From Bacillus sp. PK3_68 (GTDB lineage Bacteria; Bacillota; Bacilli; Bacillales; Domibacillaceae), in contig NZ_NQYC01000001.1 in assembly GCF_003600835.1 (NCBI RefSeq), forward strand, positions 1 through 64,000: 64,000 bases of DNA. Reading direction: 5' to 3'. Of this stretch, positions 8,482 to 18,616 are shown piece after piece. Position 1 is the stretch's first letter. Every line of letters begins with the position of its first letter. The translations under genes were made by a program, and so were the position numbers. The notes under the pieces were generated by a model. The model worked only from the letters and a program-made list of their open reading frames with translations, did no database searches and had not been told where the DNA came from.

Positions 8482-10452
8482 GTGACAAAAAAAGAAGTGA
8501 CCTTTGACTATAATGATGATGCCATCCAAGTCCTCGAGGGACTGGAAGCGGTCAGAAAGAGACCTGGAATGTATATTGGGTCTACAGACACGCGAGGTCT
8601 GCATCATTTAGTCTATGAAATTGTAGATAACTCAGTGGATGAAGCGCTTGCCGGCTACGGCAACGAAATAAAAATCATTATCCACAAAGATCAGTCGGTG
8701 AGCGTCCAGGACTTTGGCCGCGGTATGCCTACTGGTATGCATAAACTAGGAAAGCCAACTCCGGAAGTTATTTTGACGATCTTGCACGCCGGCGGGAAGT
8801 TTGGACAAGGCGGATATAAAACGAGCGGCGGATTGCATGGTGTCGGCGCTTCTGTCGTCAATGCTTTGTCTGAGTGGCTGACAGTGACGATTCATCGTGA
8901 TGGTTTTATTTATCAGCAGCGCTTTGAGCATGGAGGCGTCCCGGTAACGACGCTTGAGAAGATCGGAAAAACAAAAAAAACAGGAACCACCATCCACTTC
9001 AAGCCAGACCCGGCTATTTTCAGCACCATTCATTATAATTTCGATACGTTAAGTGAGCGGTTAAGAGAATCGGCCTTTTTGTTAAAGGGCATGAAAATCA
9101 GCTTGATAGATGAACGTCAAAAGCTGGAAGAAGTTTTTTATTATGAAAAAGGCATCGAGGAATTTGTTAAATATTTAAATGGAGAGAAAGATGCTTTGCA
9201 CCAGGTAGTTTCCTTTGCTGGAGAACAGAATGGGATTGAAGTAGAATTTGCTTTCCAATTTAATGACGGCTACTCCGAAACGATCCTGTCGTTTGTTAAC
9301 AATGTCCGGACGAAGGATGGAGGCACCCATGAAGCGGGAGCGCGTACAGCCATGACAAGGGTATTTAACGAGTATGCGCGCAAAGTAAATCTATTAAAGG
9401 AAAAAGATAAAAATCTCGAAGGTACCGACATTCGTGAAGGCTTAGCTGCTATTGTTTCTGTACGTATTCCAGAGGAACTGCTTCAATTTGAAGGACAGAC
9501 GAAAGGAAAGCTCGGCACAAGCGAAGCTCGGTCGGCAGTTGACAGCGTGGTGTCTTCGCAGCTGTCCTACTTCTTAGAGGAAAATCCGGAAACAAGCTCA
9601 TTGTTAATTAAAAAAGCCATTAAAGCCGCTCAGGCAAGAGAAGCAGCAAGAAAAGCCCGTGAAGATGCCCGTAGCGGGAAAAAGCGCAAGCGCAATGAAG
9701 GTGTGCTTTCCGGTAAGCTTACGCCTGCACAGTCACGCAACCCGCAAAAAAATGAATTGTATTTAGTGGAGGGTGACTCAGCCGGCGGATCAGCCAAACA
9801 AGGACGCGATCGCCGCTTCCAGGCTGTTCTCCCATTGCGCGGAAAAGTGATTAACACGGAGAAGGCTAAGCTTGCTGATATTTTTAAGAATGAGGAAATT
9901 AATACGATTATCCATGCAATTGGTGCGGGCGTAGGGCCAGATTTTAACGTGGAAGACGCCAATTACGACAAGGTCATTATTATGACGGATGCCGATACAG
10001 ATGGTGCACATATTCAAGTCTTACTGCTCACTTTCTTTTATCGTTATATGAAGCCGCTTATTGAAGCTGGAAAAGTATATATCGCCCTTCCACCGCTTTA
10101 CAAAGTAAGCAAAGGAAGCGGAAAAAAAGAAAAAGTGGAATACGCCTGGACAGATGAAGAGCTTTCGGAAACAATGAAGCGAGTAGGAAAAGGCTGTATG
10201 CTCCAGCGTTATAAAGGCCTTGGTGAAATGAATGCCGATCAATTATGGGAAACTACGATGAATCCGGATACGAGAACGCTCATCCGCGTGCTTATTGATG
10301 ACGCAGCCCGAGCTGAGCGCCGTGTCACTACGCTGATGGGTGATAAGGTGGAGCCGCGCCGGAAATGGATTGAATCAAATGTTGCTTTTGGACTGGAAGA
10401 GGACGGCAATATTTTAGAAAACGAGAACCTTTCAGTCGGCAAGGAGGAGTAA
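8482..10452 (+). CDS. parE: DNA topoisomerase IV subunit B
   Basis: ATPase subunit of topoisomerase IV, which decatenates daughter chromosomes together with ParC. It has 656 residues, standard length. The GHKL ATPase fold shows YEIVDNSVDEA (about 44-54) and GLHGVGASVVNALS (about 114-127). The TOPRIM domain shows YLVEGDSAGGSAKQGRDR (about 426-443), with its catalytic Glu, and MTDADTDGAHI (about 499-509). The C-terminal GLGEMN motif follows. Start is GTG 8482 after GAAAGGGG. parC begins 4 bp after its stop, so the two are cotranslated. Confidence 0.97.
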   Translation: MTKKEVTFDYNDDAIQVLEGLEAVRKRPGMYIGSTDTRGLHHLVYEIVDNSVDEALAGYGNEIKIIIHKDQSVSVQDFGRGMPTGMHKLGKPTPEVILTILHAGGKFGQGGYKTSGGLHGVGASVVNALSEWLTVTIHRDGFIYQQRFEHGGVPVTTLEKIGKTKKTGTTIHFKPDPAIFSTIHYNFDTLSERLRESAFLLKGMKISLIDERQKLEEVFYYEKGIEEFVKYLNGEKDALHQVVSFAGEQNGIEVEFAFQFNDGYSETILSFVNNVRTKDGGTHEAGARTAMTRVFNEYARKVNLLKEKDKNLEGTDIREGLAAIVSVRIPEELLQFEGQTKGKLGTSEARSAVDSVVSSQLSYFLEENPETSSLLIKKAIKAAQAREAARKAREDARSGKKRKRNEGVLSGKLTPAQSRNPQKNELYLVEGDSAGGSAKQGRDRRFQAVLPLRGKVINTEKAKLADIFKNEEINTIIHAIGAGVGPDFNVEDANYDKVIIMTDADTDGAHIQVLLLTFFYRYMKPLIEAGKVYIALPPLYKVSKGSGKKEKVEYAWTDEELSETMKRVGKGCMLQRYKGLGEMNADQLWETTMNPDTRTLIRVLIDDAARAERRVTTLMGDKVEPRRKWIESNVAFGLEEDGNILENENLSVGKEE

Positions 10453-10456
10453 GTAG

Positions 10457-12886
10457 ATGCAAAAAGAAGTATTTCAAGATTTACCGCTTGAAGAGGTGCT
10501 TGGAGACCGATTTGGGCGCTATAGCAAATATATTATCCAGGAACGCGCGCTTCCCGATGCCCGGGATGGATTGAAGCCGGTACAGCGCCGGATTTTATAC
10601 GCGATGCATACAGAAGGAAATACGCATGAAAAAGGCTTTCGGAAATCTGCCAAAACAGTCGGAAATGTTATCGGTAATTTCCATCCGCATGGTGACTCTT
10701 CAGTTTACGATGCGATGGTGCGAATGAGTCAGGAGTGGAAGCTTCGTCAGCTTCTTGTGGAAATGCACGGGAACAATGGCTCAGTCGACGGTGACCCTCC
10801 GGCGGCCATGCGTTATACAGAGGCAAGGCTTTCGGCTATTTCCGGAGAATTGCTAAAGGACATCGATAAGCGCACGGTTGACTTTATTCCTAACTTTGAC
10901 GATACGACAGAAGAGCCGACTGTTTTGCCAGCAAGGTTCCCTAACTTGTTAGTCAATGGGTCAACAGGGATATCCGCAGGTTATGCGACGGAAATACCAC
11001 CTCATCAGCTAGGTGAAGTGATCGATGCAGCGGTTATGAGAATGGAACGGCCTGATTGCACAGTAGCCGATTTAATGAAAGTGATTAAAGGACCTGATTT
11101 TCCGACAGGCGGTATTATCCAGGGAATTGAAGGCATTGAAAAAGCGTACAGAACAGGAAAAGGAAAGATCATTGTACGTGGAAAAGCCGAAATTGAAGAA
11201 ATTCGCGGTGGGAAAAAGCAAATTGTCATTACTGAAATTCCTTATGATGTAAATAAGGCAAACCTTGTCAAAAAAATAGATGATTTCCGTCTTGATCGCA
11301 AAGTAGAAGGAATCGCAGAAGTACGGGATGAAACAGATCGGACTGGTCTCCGAATCGTGATTGAGTTGAAAAAAGATGGCGACGCCCAAGGAATTTTAAA
11401 TTATTTATATAAAGTAAGTGATTTGCAAATCAGCTATAACTTTAACATGGTGGCCATTCATAATCAGCGGCCGGTGCTCATGGGGTTACCTGAATTGCTC
11501 GATGCCTACATAAGTCACCAAAAGGAAGTTGTTACGAAGCGATCGGAATATGAGTTGGCAAAAGCGAAGGCACGCCAGCATATTGTAGACGGCTTGATCA
11601 AAGCGCTGTCTATTCTTGATGAGGTTATTGCTACCATACGGGCATCAAAGGATAAACGCGATGCCAAAAATAATTTAATGGCTTCATTCGATTTTACGGA
11701 AGCTCAAGCGGAAGCCATCGTCAGCCTGCAATTATATCGGTTGACGAACACGGATATTACAGCTCTGCAGAAGGAAGCAGAAGAACTTGCAGCGGAGATA
11801 GAGCAGCTGACGGCTATTCTGGCAAGTGAAAAAAAGCTGACAAGCGTCATTAAAAAAGAATTAAAAGAAGTGCGAAAAAAGTACAACGACACAAGACGAA
11901 CAGTGATAGAAGAGGAAATCGAAGAAATAAAAGTAAACCTGGAAGTGCTCATTCCAAATGAAGAAGTCATCGTCACAGTTACGAAAGATGGCTATATTAA
12001 GCGAACAAGCTTGCGCTCCTATTCGGCATCCGGCGGAAAGGATCTTGCCATGAAAGAGACCGATCGCCTTCTTTACAAGGCAGAGGTTCACACAACAGAT
12101 GTACTGCTTGTGTTTACAAGCAAGGGGAGCTACTTGTATTTACCTGTTCATGAACTTCCTGATATTCGCTGGAAGGACCTCGGACAGCATCTGGCGAGCC
12201 TCGTAACTCTTGAAAAGGATGAATCGATTATCGCTGTTTTTGCTGTTAAGGACTTCCAGGAGCCGCTTTACTTGTTGTTTGCTACAAAAAATGGCATGAT
12301 CAAACGCACTGAATTGGCTGCTTATAAAGTACAGCGTTATTCACGGGCACTGACAGCTATTAAGTTAAAAGAGGATGATGAGGTAGTCGGAGTACATGTA
12401 ACAGATGGAAGGAATCAAGTGTTCTTGGCTACTTTTTATGGGTACGGCCTCCTCTTTTCCGAGGAAGAAGCAAGCCTTGTCGGGCCAAGAGCCGCAGGAG
12501 TGAAGGGGATTAATTTGAAAGACGGCGACCATTTAGTGAGCCTTGAAGTATGGAAAGAAGACGAAGAAAAAGACTTGTTGCTTGTTACGCAGCGCGGAGC
12601 TGTCAAGAAAATGAAGTCCACTGAATTTGAGCCGCTTTCACGTGCAGCAAGAGGAGTGGTGATGCTTCGAGAATTAAAAGGAAATCCGCACCGTGTCGTT
12701 GGATTGACACTGATCGAACAAGAGACACAATTTGTCTTGCAAACAGAAAAAGGCCTAACGGAACAATTTGATTTTGCGAGTTTAAAGCGAAGTGATCGTT
12801 ATTCGAATGGGACGTTTGTTTTAGATGAAAATGATAGCGGAAAAGTGATTGCTGTTTGGAGAGATATAAAGGCAGAAGAATCATAA
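10457..12886 (+). CDS. parC: DNA topoisomerase IV subunit A
   Basis: DNA-cleaving subunit of topoisomerase IV, 809 residues. The breakage-reunion domain contains the active-site tyrosine in AAMRYTEARLS (about residue 119). The quinolone-resistance region HPHGDSSVYDAMVRMSQEW looks wild type, with serines retained. A coiled-coil segment (about 430-480) and the six-bladed C-terminal beta-pinwheel (about 500-800; repeats such as VTKDGYIKRTSL, TKNGMIKRTEL, TQRGAVKKM) follow. ATG 10457 follows AAGGAGGAG, overlapping the end of parE. A strong terminator follows at 12948. Confidence 0.97.
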   Translation: MQKEVFQDLPLEEVLGDRFGRYSKYIIQERALPDARDGLKPVQRRILYAMHTEGNTHEKGFRKSAKTVGNVIGNFHPHGDSSVYDAMVRMSQEWKLRQLLVEMHGNNGSVDGDPPAAMRYTEARLSAISGELLKDIDKRTVDFIPNFDDTTEEPTVLPARFPNLLVNGSTGISAGYATEIPPHQLGEVIDAAVMRMERPDCTVADLMKVIKGPDFPTGGIIQGIEGIEKAYRTGKGKIIVRGKAEIEEIRGGKKQIVITEIPYDVNKANLVKKIDDFRLDRKVEGIAEVRDETDRTGLRIVIELKKDGDAQGILNYLYKVSDLQISYNFNMVAIHNQRPVLMGLPELLDAYISHQKEVVTKRSEYELAKAKARQHIVDGLIKALSILDEVIATIRASKDKRDAKNNLMASFDFTEAQAEAIVSLQLYRLTNTDITALQKEAEELAAEIEQLTAILASEKKLTSVIKKELKEVRKKYNDTRRTVIEEEIEEIKVNLEVLIPNEEVIVTVTKDGYIKRTSLRSYSASGGKDLAMKETDRLLYKAEVHTTDVLLVFTSKGSYLYLPVHELPDIRWKDLGQHLASLVTLEKDESIIAVFAVKDFQEPLYLLFATKNGMIKRTELAAYKVQRYSRALTAIKLKEDDEVVGVHVTDGRNQVFLATFYGYGLLFSEEEASLVGPRAAGVKGINLKDGDHLVSLEVWKEDEEKDLLLVTQRGAVKKMKSTEFEPLSRAARGVVMLRELKGNPHRVVGLTLIEQETQFVLQTEKGLTEQFDFASLKRSDRYSNGTFVLDENDSGKVIAVWRDIKAEES

Positions 12887-12947
12887 AAGCAGATGACGAG
12901 CATTGCTAGTTTTTTAGCATATCGCAAGGTCTATTTTTCATCTTTTG

Positions 12948-12987
12948 AAAGAAGCTGGACTATTATCCAGCTTCTTTTTGTTTTTTT
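12948..12987 (+). terminator. Rho-independent terminator after parC
   Basis: The 12-bp perfect stem AAAGAAGCTGGA (12948-12959) pairs with 12966-12977 and is followed by TTG and a seven-base T-run. Confidence 0.92.
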
Positions 12988-13102
12988 CTAAAAATTAAAG
13001 GGAAGAGAGAAGGGTACCTAGGTCGGTTGATTGCAGAGCGATCTTCTGATAGATTGTAAAGGACTGTTTTCTGTCACTCATTTTTAAGAAGGGATGCGTT
13101 TT

Positions 13103-14536
13103 ATGAATTGGATGGAGAAGATCGATCAATACATACTGTCAGTCAATGATTATTTGTATACGTATGTAATGATTGCTTTATTAATTGGGTTAGGCTTGTT
13201 TTTCTCATTCGGCACGAGATTTGTCCAATTTCGCTTGTTTGGAGAAATGTTTCGCGTGATCTTTGAGAAATCAACCATCTCTGCGAAAGGAAAGGAAGGA
13301 ATCTCTTCTTTCCAGGCGTTTACAGTTAGTGCAGCTTCAAGAATTGGAACAGGCAACCTAGCGGGTGTAGCGACGGCTATTGCTGCCGGCGGTCCCGGCG
13401 CTGTTTTTTGGATGTGGCTGATCGCTTTCATTGGAGCAGCGTCTAGTTTCATAGAGAGTACGCTCGCTCAGATCTACAAGGTGAAAGATGAAAATGGCTT
13501 TCGTGGCGGCCCTGCATATTATATGGAAAGAGGGCTGAATAAAAGATGGATGGGAATCATTTTCGCTGTTACCATCACCTTTTGTTTTGGCCTTGTTTTT
13601 AATGCTGTTCAGTCTAACACTATTTCCATTGCTATGAATGAAAGCTTTAACGTATCAAAGCCTATTGTTGGCCTTGTTCTATGCATACTCACAGCTTTAA
13701 TTATTTTTGGCGGTCTTAAGCGAATTGCTCATGTTACGCAGGTGCTCGTACCTGTTATGGCTATTGTTTATATTCTTGTGGCCTTATTTGTTCTAATTAT
13801 CAATATCACAGAAATCCCGGCTATGTTTATGTTAATTATCAAAAATGCTTTCGGTATGGAGGAAGCAGTAGGCGGTACGCTTGGGGCTGCGGTTATGAAC
13901 GGAATTAAACGGGGACTATTTTCGAATGAAGCGGGAATGGGATCGGCTCCAAATGCAGCGGCAGCCGCTTCTGTCAGTCATCCTGTGAAACAAGGGCTCA
14001 TCCAAACGCTTGGTGTATTTGTCGACACGATCGTCGTTTGCTCCGCTACAGCTTTCATTATTTTGTTGTCAGGACAATACTTAAGGGAAGATGCTTCTTC
14101 CATTAACTTAACCCAGTCCGCTTTGTCTGTGCATATCGGTGAATGGGCAGCTATCTTTTTAGCTGTGGCTATTTTTCTATTCGCATTCAGTTCTGTGATC
14201 GGAAACTATTATTATGGCGAAACGAATCTGGAATTTATTAAAAACTCTCCGATCGCTTTGTTTATTTACAGAATGGCCGTTATTGGCATGGTGTACTTTG
14301 GCTCAATTGCAAAAATCAGTCTTGTCTGGGACATGGCGGACCTGTTTATGGCCATCATGGCGCTAATCAATTTGGTTGCTATCGCGATGCTGTATAAAAT
14401 TGCTGTAGCAGCCCTAAAAGATTATCAACAACAGCGAAGAGCCGGAAAAGAGCCTGTTTTTTATGCGGATTCAATTGAAGGAATCGGCAAAGCAGACTCC
14501 TGGGAAAGAAAACGGCAGGAGGAAGGACAAGCATAA
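13103..14536 (+). CDS. alsT: sodium:amino-acid symporter, AGCS (AlsT) family
   Basis: Sodium-coupled amino acid carrier of the alanine/glycine:cation symporter family, about 477 residues with roughly 11 membrane segments. Conserved family blocks include AASRIGTGNLAGVATAIAAGGPGAVFWMW (about 75-103), GGPAYYMERGL and GLFSNEAGMGSAPNAAAAA (about 270-290). The position after parEC matches B. subtilis alsT, whose product transports glutamine/alanine. I prefer ATG 13103, 9 nt after AAGAAGGG; the ATG at 13094 overlaps that site. It is monocistronic, with its own terminator overlapping the stop codon. Confidence 0.92.
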   Translation: MNWMEKIDQYILSVNDYLYTYVMIALLIGLGLFFSFGTRFVQFRLFGEMFRVIFEKSTISAKGKEGISSFQAFTVSAASRIGTGNLAGVATAIAAGGPGAVFWMWLIAFIGAASSFIESTLAQIYKVKDENGFRGGPAYYMERGLNKRWMGIIFAVTITFCFGLVFNAVQSNTISIAMNESFNVSKPIVGLVLCILTALIIFGGLKRIAHVTQVLVPVMAIVYILVALFVLIINITEIPAMFMLIIKNAFGMEEAVGGTLGAAVMNGIKRGLFSNEAGMGSAPNAAAAASVSHPVKQGLIQTLGVFVDTIVVCSATAFIILLSGQYLREDASSINLTQSALSVHIGEWAAIFLAVAIFLFAFSSVIGNYYYGETNLEFIKNSPIALFIYRMAVIGMVYFGSIAKISLVWDMADLFMAIMALINLVAIAMLYKIAVAALKDYQQQRRAGKEPVFYADSIEGIGKADSWERKRQEEGQA

Positions 14537-14566
14537 GGCAGCATCCGCTGTCTTATGCTTCTTTCT
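14531..14566 (+). terminator. Rho-independent terminator overlapping the alsT stop codon
   Basis: A 12-bp stem (14531-14542 with 14547-14558, one G-U pair) with a four-base loop is followed by TTCTTTCT. The hairpin begins inside the last codons of alsT. Confidence 0.75.
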
Positions 14567-14724
14567 ATAGAGGCAACCTTGACATTTCCTTTTATCTAGA
14601 CATCGGTCGGTGCAAACTTTGATAGAATATAAAAGGAAATAACTGTTTATTGTTTTTAGTTAGTGGAATATAGAAATCAATCGATAAATTAACTATTAGG
14701 CGATAATAAAGCGGGTGAGCAAAG

Positions 14725-15777
14725 TTGAGTGATACATTGAAAGTGATCTTATATATAGACTTGGCACTTGTCATAATTTTGCTTTTTTTGCTTGCTTTTC
14801 TATTGATCCAAAAAGTAAACACAAATAGAAAGGCAGAGAAAGTAGAATCAATAAAGGCTTACTTGCGTCCGGATCTTTTTGCCTACTTGTTAGGGGATGA
14901 AAAAGATTTACACAATCGATGGTTGAGTAGTCATCCGCTTAACCTCCAGGCGCTCGAAGAATTGCTGGAGGAAGCTTCTAAAATGTTTAAGGGTGAAGAA
15001 ATAGCGGCCATGATTACGATGCTTGCTGAAGAATGGTTAAAAGAGGAGTATCGTCGGCGATTAACAAAAAGGCGATGGAGCATAAGAATGAACGTCTTGT
15101 ATCATATAGAGAATTTCCATATGGCCTCTTTTGCACCATACTTGTGGCTTGCTCTGGCAGAAGATTCGTTTCAAACGAAGGCAGAGCAGACGGAAGCCAT
15201 TCGGGTTTTGGCTTCACTACAATCTAAAGCGTTGGCTACAGATCTCATCCAACTTACCCCACCGTTCTCTAAAGCTTTATATAAGGACGTATTAAGAAGG
15301 TTTAACGGTACATACCAATCGTTTTTTATTGAAAACTATGAGAAGTTAAACAATATTTTTAAACAGGCGATCATTGAGTGGATGGCAGAAACACAGGATT
15401 ATCGATATATTCCTTTTATTGTAGACCAATTGAAACAGTCGCATTTAGAGCTTCGAATTGCTGCTTTAAAAGTATTGTATTTGTTCGGGTATGCTGATGA
15501 TTCAGCGGATATCTATTCATTTAGCTACTCTTCTCATTGGCAGGAAAGAATGCTATTTGCCAAGTTAGCCGGCGCAGCAAAAAAAGATCGTTTCCTGCCC
15601 CAGCTCACAAAATTAATTGCGGATGAAAACTGGTTTGTTCGCAATGCTGCCGGGGAAGCTCTTCAAAAGTATGCTGATGGTGCACTGATTCTGCAGCATA
15701 TAATAGAAACTCATCACGACCGCTATGCAAAAGATATGGCTGCCCAGTGGCTTGAAAGCGAAGGAGCGATAATATGA
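14725..15777 (+). CDS. membrane-anchored HEAT-repeat protein
   Basis: Protein of 350 residues with one N-terminal membrane helix (about 8-28, VILYIDLALVIILLFLLAFLLI) followed by a basic stop-transfer segment and a cytoplasmic helical-repeat domain. Alternating amphipathic helices such as IPFIVDQLKQSHLELRIAALKVL and LPQLTKLIADENWFVRNAAGEAL are HEAT/PBS-lyase-like repeats. Start is TTG 14725. Its stop overlaps the next gene's start (ATGA, 4 bp), so it is translationally coupled to a family 2 glycosyltransferase and probably acts as its scaffold. The partnership is inferred from gene coupling; the molecular role is unknown. Confidence 0.8.
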   Translation: MSDTLKVILYIDLALVIILLFLLAFLLIQKVNTNRKAEKVESIKAYLRPDLFAYLLGDEKDLHNRWLSSHPLNLQALEELLEEASKMFKGEEIAAMITMLAEEWLKEEYRRRLTKRRWSIRMNVLYHIENFHMASFAPYLWLALAEDSFQTKAEQTEAIRVLASLQSKALATDLIQLTPPFSKALYKDVLRRFNGTYQSFFIENYEKLNNIFKQAIIEWMAETQDYRYIPFIVDQLKQSHLELRIAALKVLYLFGYADDSADIYSFSYSSHWQERMLFAKLAGAAKKDRFLPQLTKLIADENWFVRNAAGEALQKYADGALILQHIIETHHDRYAKDMAAQWLESEGAII

Positions 15778-17201
15778 TTGTCCAATTTATTAGCAGCCTC
15801 GTCACTTTTTTGTCATGGTTATTTATTTCGTATACAATAGTTGTGCTGTTATTTTATTTTGTTATTTTATTCATTTCAGCAAAGCAACTGCGAAGCCAAT
15901 ACGGCTTTAATTCTAAAGAAGCGGAAGAAGACCTGCTTGATTCCTTTGACACAAAACCTGTCTCTATTCTCGTGCCTGCCTATAACGAAGAAGCAGGCAT
16001 TTATAACAGTGTTCGTTCTCTCCTCAGCATTTATTATCCGGAATATGAAGTGATTGTGATCAATGACGGATCGAAGGATAGCACAGTGGAAACGATGATT
16101 GAGTCATTCCAAATGGTAAAGACGAATACAGTGCTGCGTACAAGAATTCCAACAGCAGAGGTTAAAGGGATCTATCGTTCGACCATTTATAAAAATGTTT
16201 ATATGATCGACAAGGAAAACGGCGGAAAAGCGGATGCTTTGAACGCTGGGATGAACTTATCACATTATCCTTACGTCTGTTCACTTGACGGGGATTCTGT
16301 CTTAGAAAGAAATGCTTTCCTGAAAGTCATAAAGCCGATTCTCGACTCAGATGGCGAAGTGATTGCTGTCGGCGGGAGTGTGCGGATTGCCAATGGTTGT
16401 CATATTGAAGGCGGAGAAGTGATGACCGTTGATTTATCCAACAAACCCTTTGTCATTATGCAAGTGATCGAATATTTACGGGCCTTTTTAATCGGCCGTA
16501 TCGGATTGAGCCGTCATAATCTGCTGCTGATTATATCAGGCGCATTTGGCGTTTTTGAGAAGGAGTCAGTCATTCGGATTGGCGGCTATCGCACAAACAC
16601 CGTTGGAGAAGACATGGACCTTGTGGTGCGCCTGCACCGGATGATTAAAGAAGAAGGGCTCAATAAAAAGATACTGTATGTTCCGGACCCCGTCTGCTGG
16701 ACAGAAGCTCCAGAGTCTGCGCTTTATTTGCGTAGACAGCGCCAGCGATGGCATCGTGGGCTCTGCGAAGTAATTTGGAACCATAAAGATATGCTGTTCA
16801 ATCCTAAATATGGACTTGTAGGCGTGCTATCCATGGCTTATTTCTTTTTGATTGAGCTGATGGGTGTATTCGTTGAATTAGCCGGCTATATTCTTATCCT
16901 ATTCGGGGTCCTATTTTCATTTATTAATGCCGAGGTCACTATATTGATGGCTTCTCTATCTTTTTTATACGGTTCTATTTTATCTATGAGCGGTGTGCTT
17001 CTGGAAGAATGGAGTTTGAGGAAATATCCGAAACCGGCCAATATTGTGAAGCTATTTTTCTATGCGCTCTCTGAAACCTTCTGGTATCGTCCTTTGACGA
17101 TCAAGTGGCGGGTAGAAGGTTTTTTCCAATTTTTAGCTGGCAAGAAAGATTGGGGCGAGATGAAACGGATTGGTGTAGGAGCCAAGGTTGAGTCAAAATG
17201 A
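15774..17201 (+). CDS. family 2 processive glycosyltransferase, membrane-bound
   Basis: Membrane glycosyltransferase of 475 residues with the architecture of processive GT2 enzymes (IcaA/PgaC, hyaluronan and cellulose synthase relatives). An N-terminal helix (about 10-35) is followed by the GT-A domain with [11 protein letters not shown] (about 63-73), the DxD-type motif SLDGDSVLE (about 172), [14 protein letters not shown] (general-base region, about 270-282) and the product-binding [10 protein letters not shown] motif (about 320). At least three C-terminal membrane helices follow. Presence of the Q/RxxRW motif argues for a polymerising enzyme. It is coupled to the HEAT-repeat gene. The polymer is not identifiable from sequence. 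Confidence 0.88.
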   Translation: MIVQFISSLVTFLSWLFISYTIVVLLFYFVILFISAKQLRSQYGFNSKEAEEDLLDSFDTKPVSILVPAYNEEAGIYNSVRSLLSIYYPEYEVIVINDGSKDSTVETMIESFQMVKTNTVLRTRIPTAEVKGIYRSTIYKNVYMIDKENGGKADALNAGMNLSHYPYVCSLDGDSVLERNAFLKVIKPILDSDGEVIAVGGSVRIANGCHIEGGEVMTVDLSNKPFVIMQVIEYLRAFLIGRIGLSRHNLLLIISGAFGVFEKESVIRIGGYRTNTVGEDMDLVVRLHRMIKEEGLNKKILYVPDPVCWTEAPESALYLRRQRQRWHRGLCEVIWNHKDMLFNPKYGLVGVLSMAYFFLIELMGVFVELAGYILILFGVLFSFINAEVTILMASLSFLYGSILSMSGVLLEEWSLRKYPKPANIVKLFFYALSETFWYRPLTIKWRVEGFFQFLAGKKDWGEMKRIGVGAKVESK

Positions 17202-17241
17202 GTTGGTCGTTGAAAGGATAGCTGAAAGGAGTTTAACCAAG

Positions 17242-17655
17242 TTGTTGCAAGAATTTAAGAAATTTGCCATGCGCGGCAATGTCATTGATCTGGCGATCGG
17301 TGTTATTATCGGAGCTGCTTTTGGTAAAATCGTTTCTTCTCTCGTGCAGGACATTATTATGCCGATCATTGGACTGCTTATAGGGGGCATTAATTTTTCA
17401 AAGTTAATGTTTCGCTTCGGAGGAGCTGAGGTGAAATATGGTCTCTTCATACAGTCCATTGTTCATTTTTTAATTATCTCATTTGCTCTTTTTCTCTTTG
17501 TACGGGTATTTAATAAGTTATACCGTCAGGAAAAGGAGGAGGAGACGCCTTCACTTTCAAAGGAGGAAGAGCTCCTTACAGAAATTAGAGATTTATTAAA
17601 ATCGCAAAAAACGCTTAACAATTTAGAAGATTCAGAGTATAATGGAGAAAATTAA
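17242..17655 (+). CDS. mscL: large-conductance mechanosensitive channel
   Basis: MscL emergency osmotic release valve, forming a pentamer in the cytoplasmic membrane; about 137 residues. It has the N-terminal [28 protein letters not shown] signature with the pore-lining first helix, a periplasmic-type loop (about 50-70), a second helix ([22 protein letters not shown]) and a charged C-terminal bundle ([12 protein letters not shown]). I place the start at TTG 17242, 10 nt after AAAGGAG. The upstream in-frame TTG 17188 would overlap the previous gene and add 18 residues not seen in MscL. It is likely in the same transcript as the glycosyltransferase. Confidence 0.92.
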   Translation: MLQEFKKFAMRGNVIDLAIGVIIGAAFGKIVSSLVQDIIMPIIGLLIGGINFSKLMFRFGGAEVKYGLFIQSIVHFLIISFALFLFVRVFNKLYRQEKEEETPSLSKEEELLTEIRDLLKSQKTLNNLEDSEYNGEN

Positions 17656-17666
17656 ATAGAAAATTT

Positions 17667-17748
17667 AGCTAGGGGTGCCTTTAAGGCTGAGAGGATGCAT
17701 GCATCTAACCCTTGAACCTGATTTGGTTAGTACCAACGGAGGGAAGCT
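17667..17748 (+). ncRNA. TPP (thi-box) riboswitch
   Basis: The conserved thiamine pyrophosphate aptamer core is present: GGGGTGCC (17672-17679), GGCTGAGAGG (17685-17694), CCCTTGAACCTGAT (17709-17722), then GGTTAGTACC and GGAGGGAAGCT. AGCT ends (17667-17670 and 17745-17748) close the P1 helix. It lies before thiG and directly upstream of an intrinsic terminator, so thiamine pyrophosphate binding is expected to stop transcription of the thiazole operon. Confidence 0.95.
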
Positions 17749-17785
17749 GTCTCTATTTATGTATGTTTATTTGGTGTACATAAAG

Positions 17786-17817
17786 AAAAGCCTGCCGTTG
17801 TGGCAGGCTTTTTTTAT
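17786..17817 (+). terminator. riboswitch-controlled terminator before thiG
   Basis: The stem AAAAGCCTGCC (17786-17796) pairs with 17802-17812 and is followed by a T-run. It is the expression platform of the TPP riboswitch just upstream. Confidence 0.9.
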
Positions 17818-17837
17818 TGCAAAAAGGAGGAATATAA

Positions 17838-18602
17838 ATGGATGAATTGATGATTGGTCAAGCAAAGTTAACGAATCGGCTTTTTACCGGCACAGGAAAG
17901 TTTGCAGATCACTCGGTCATGAAACAGGCTTTTGCTGAATCAGAATCAGAAGTAGTTACCGTGGCGGTGAGAAGGGTAGATTTAGAAGCGGAGCATGAAA
18001 ATATTTTAGAAGATATTCCGCCGAATATGATTATCATGCCCAATACCTCAGGAGCTAGAAATGCCGAGGAAGCAGTTAGAATTGCAAGACTGGCCAGAGC
18101 CGCCGGGATGGGCAACTGGATTAAAATTGAGGTCATTTCCGATCAGAAGTATTTGTTGCCTGATAATGAAGAAACCATTCGAGCCACAGAAATCCTTGCT
18201 AACGAAGGATTTATTGTTCTTCCTTATATGAATCCGGATTTAATGGCAGCAAAAAAGCTAGCAGATGCTGGGGCAGCAGCCATTATGCCGCTCGGTTCAC
18301 CGATAGGATCAAACCGGGGCATCCGGATGAAGGAAATGATTCGGATTCTAATAGAAGAAAAAACACTGCCTATTATTGTTGATGCAGGGATCGGCAAACC
18401 GTCTGAGGCAGCTGAAGCCATGGAGATGGGGGCTGACGCGGTGCTAGTCAATACGGCAATTGCCACAGCTGATGACCCGATAAGCATGGCTAAAGCGTTC
18501 AATTTAGCTGTTAAGGCTGGAAGACAGGCTTATCTGGCGGGGCTGGGAGCAGTATCACAAAAAGCAGCTGCTTCCTCCCCGTTAACTGGATTTTTACGTT
18601 AA
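17838..18602 (+). CDS. thiG: thiazole synthase
   Basis: ThiG builds the thiazole phosphate ring from 1-deoxyxylulose-5-phosphate, ThiS-thiocarboxylate and dehydroglycine. It has 254 residues, normal length. Visible landmarks are LFTGTGKF (substrate loop), the Schiff-base lysine in NWIKIEVI (about residue 95), [13 protein letters not shown] and the phosphate-binding [11 protein letters not shown] and [11 protein letters not shown] segments. ATG 17838 follows AAAAAGGAGG. It is the first gene of the riboswitch-controlled thiG-thiH-tenI-thiS-thiF operon. Confidence 0.96.
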   Translation: MDELMIGQAKLTNRLFTGTGKFADHSVMKQAFAESESEVVTVAVRRVDLEAEHENILEDIPPNMIIMPNTSGARNAEEAVRIARLARAAGMGNWIKIEVISDQKYLLPDNEETIRATEILANEGFIVLPYMNPDLMAAKKLADAGAAAIMPLGSPIGSNRGIRMKEMIRILIEEKTLPIIVDAGIGKPSEAAEAMEMGADAVLVNTAIATADDPISMAKAFNLAVKAGRQAYLAGLGAVSQKAAASSPLTGFLR

Positions 18603-18616
18603 AAAGGAGGGATTTT

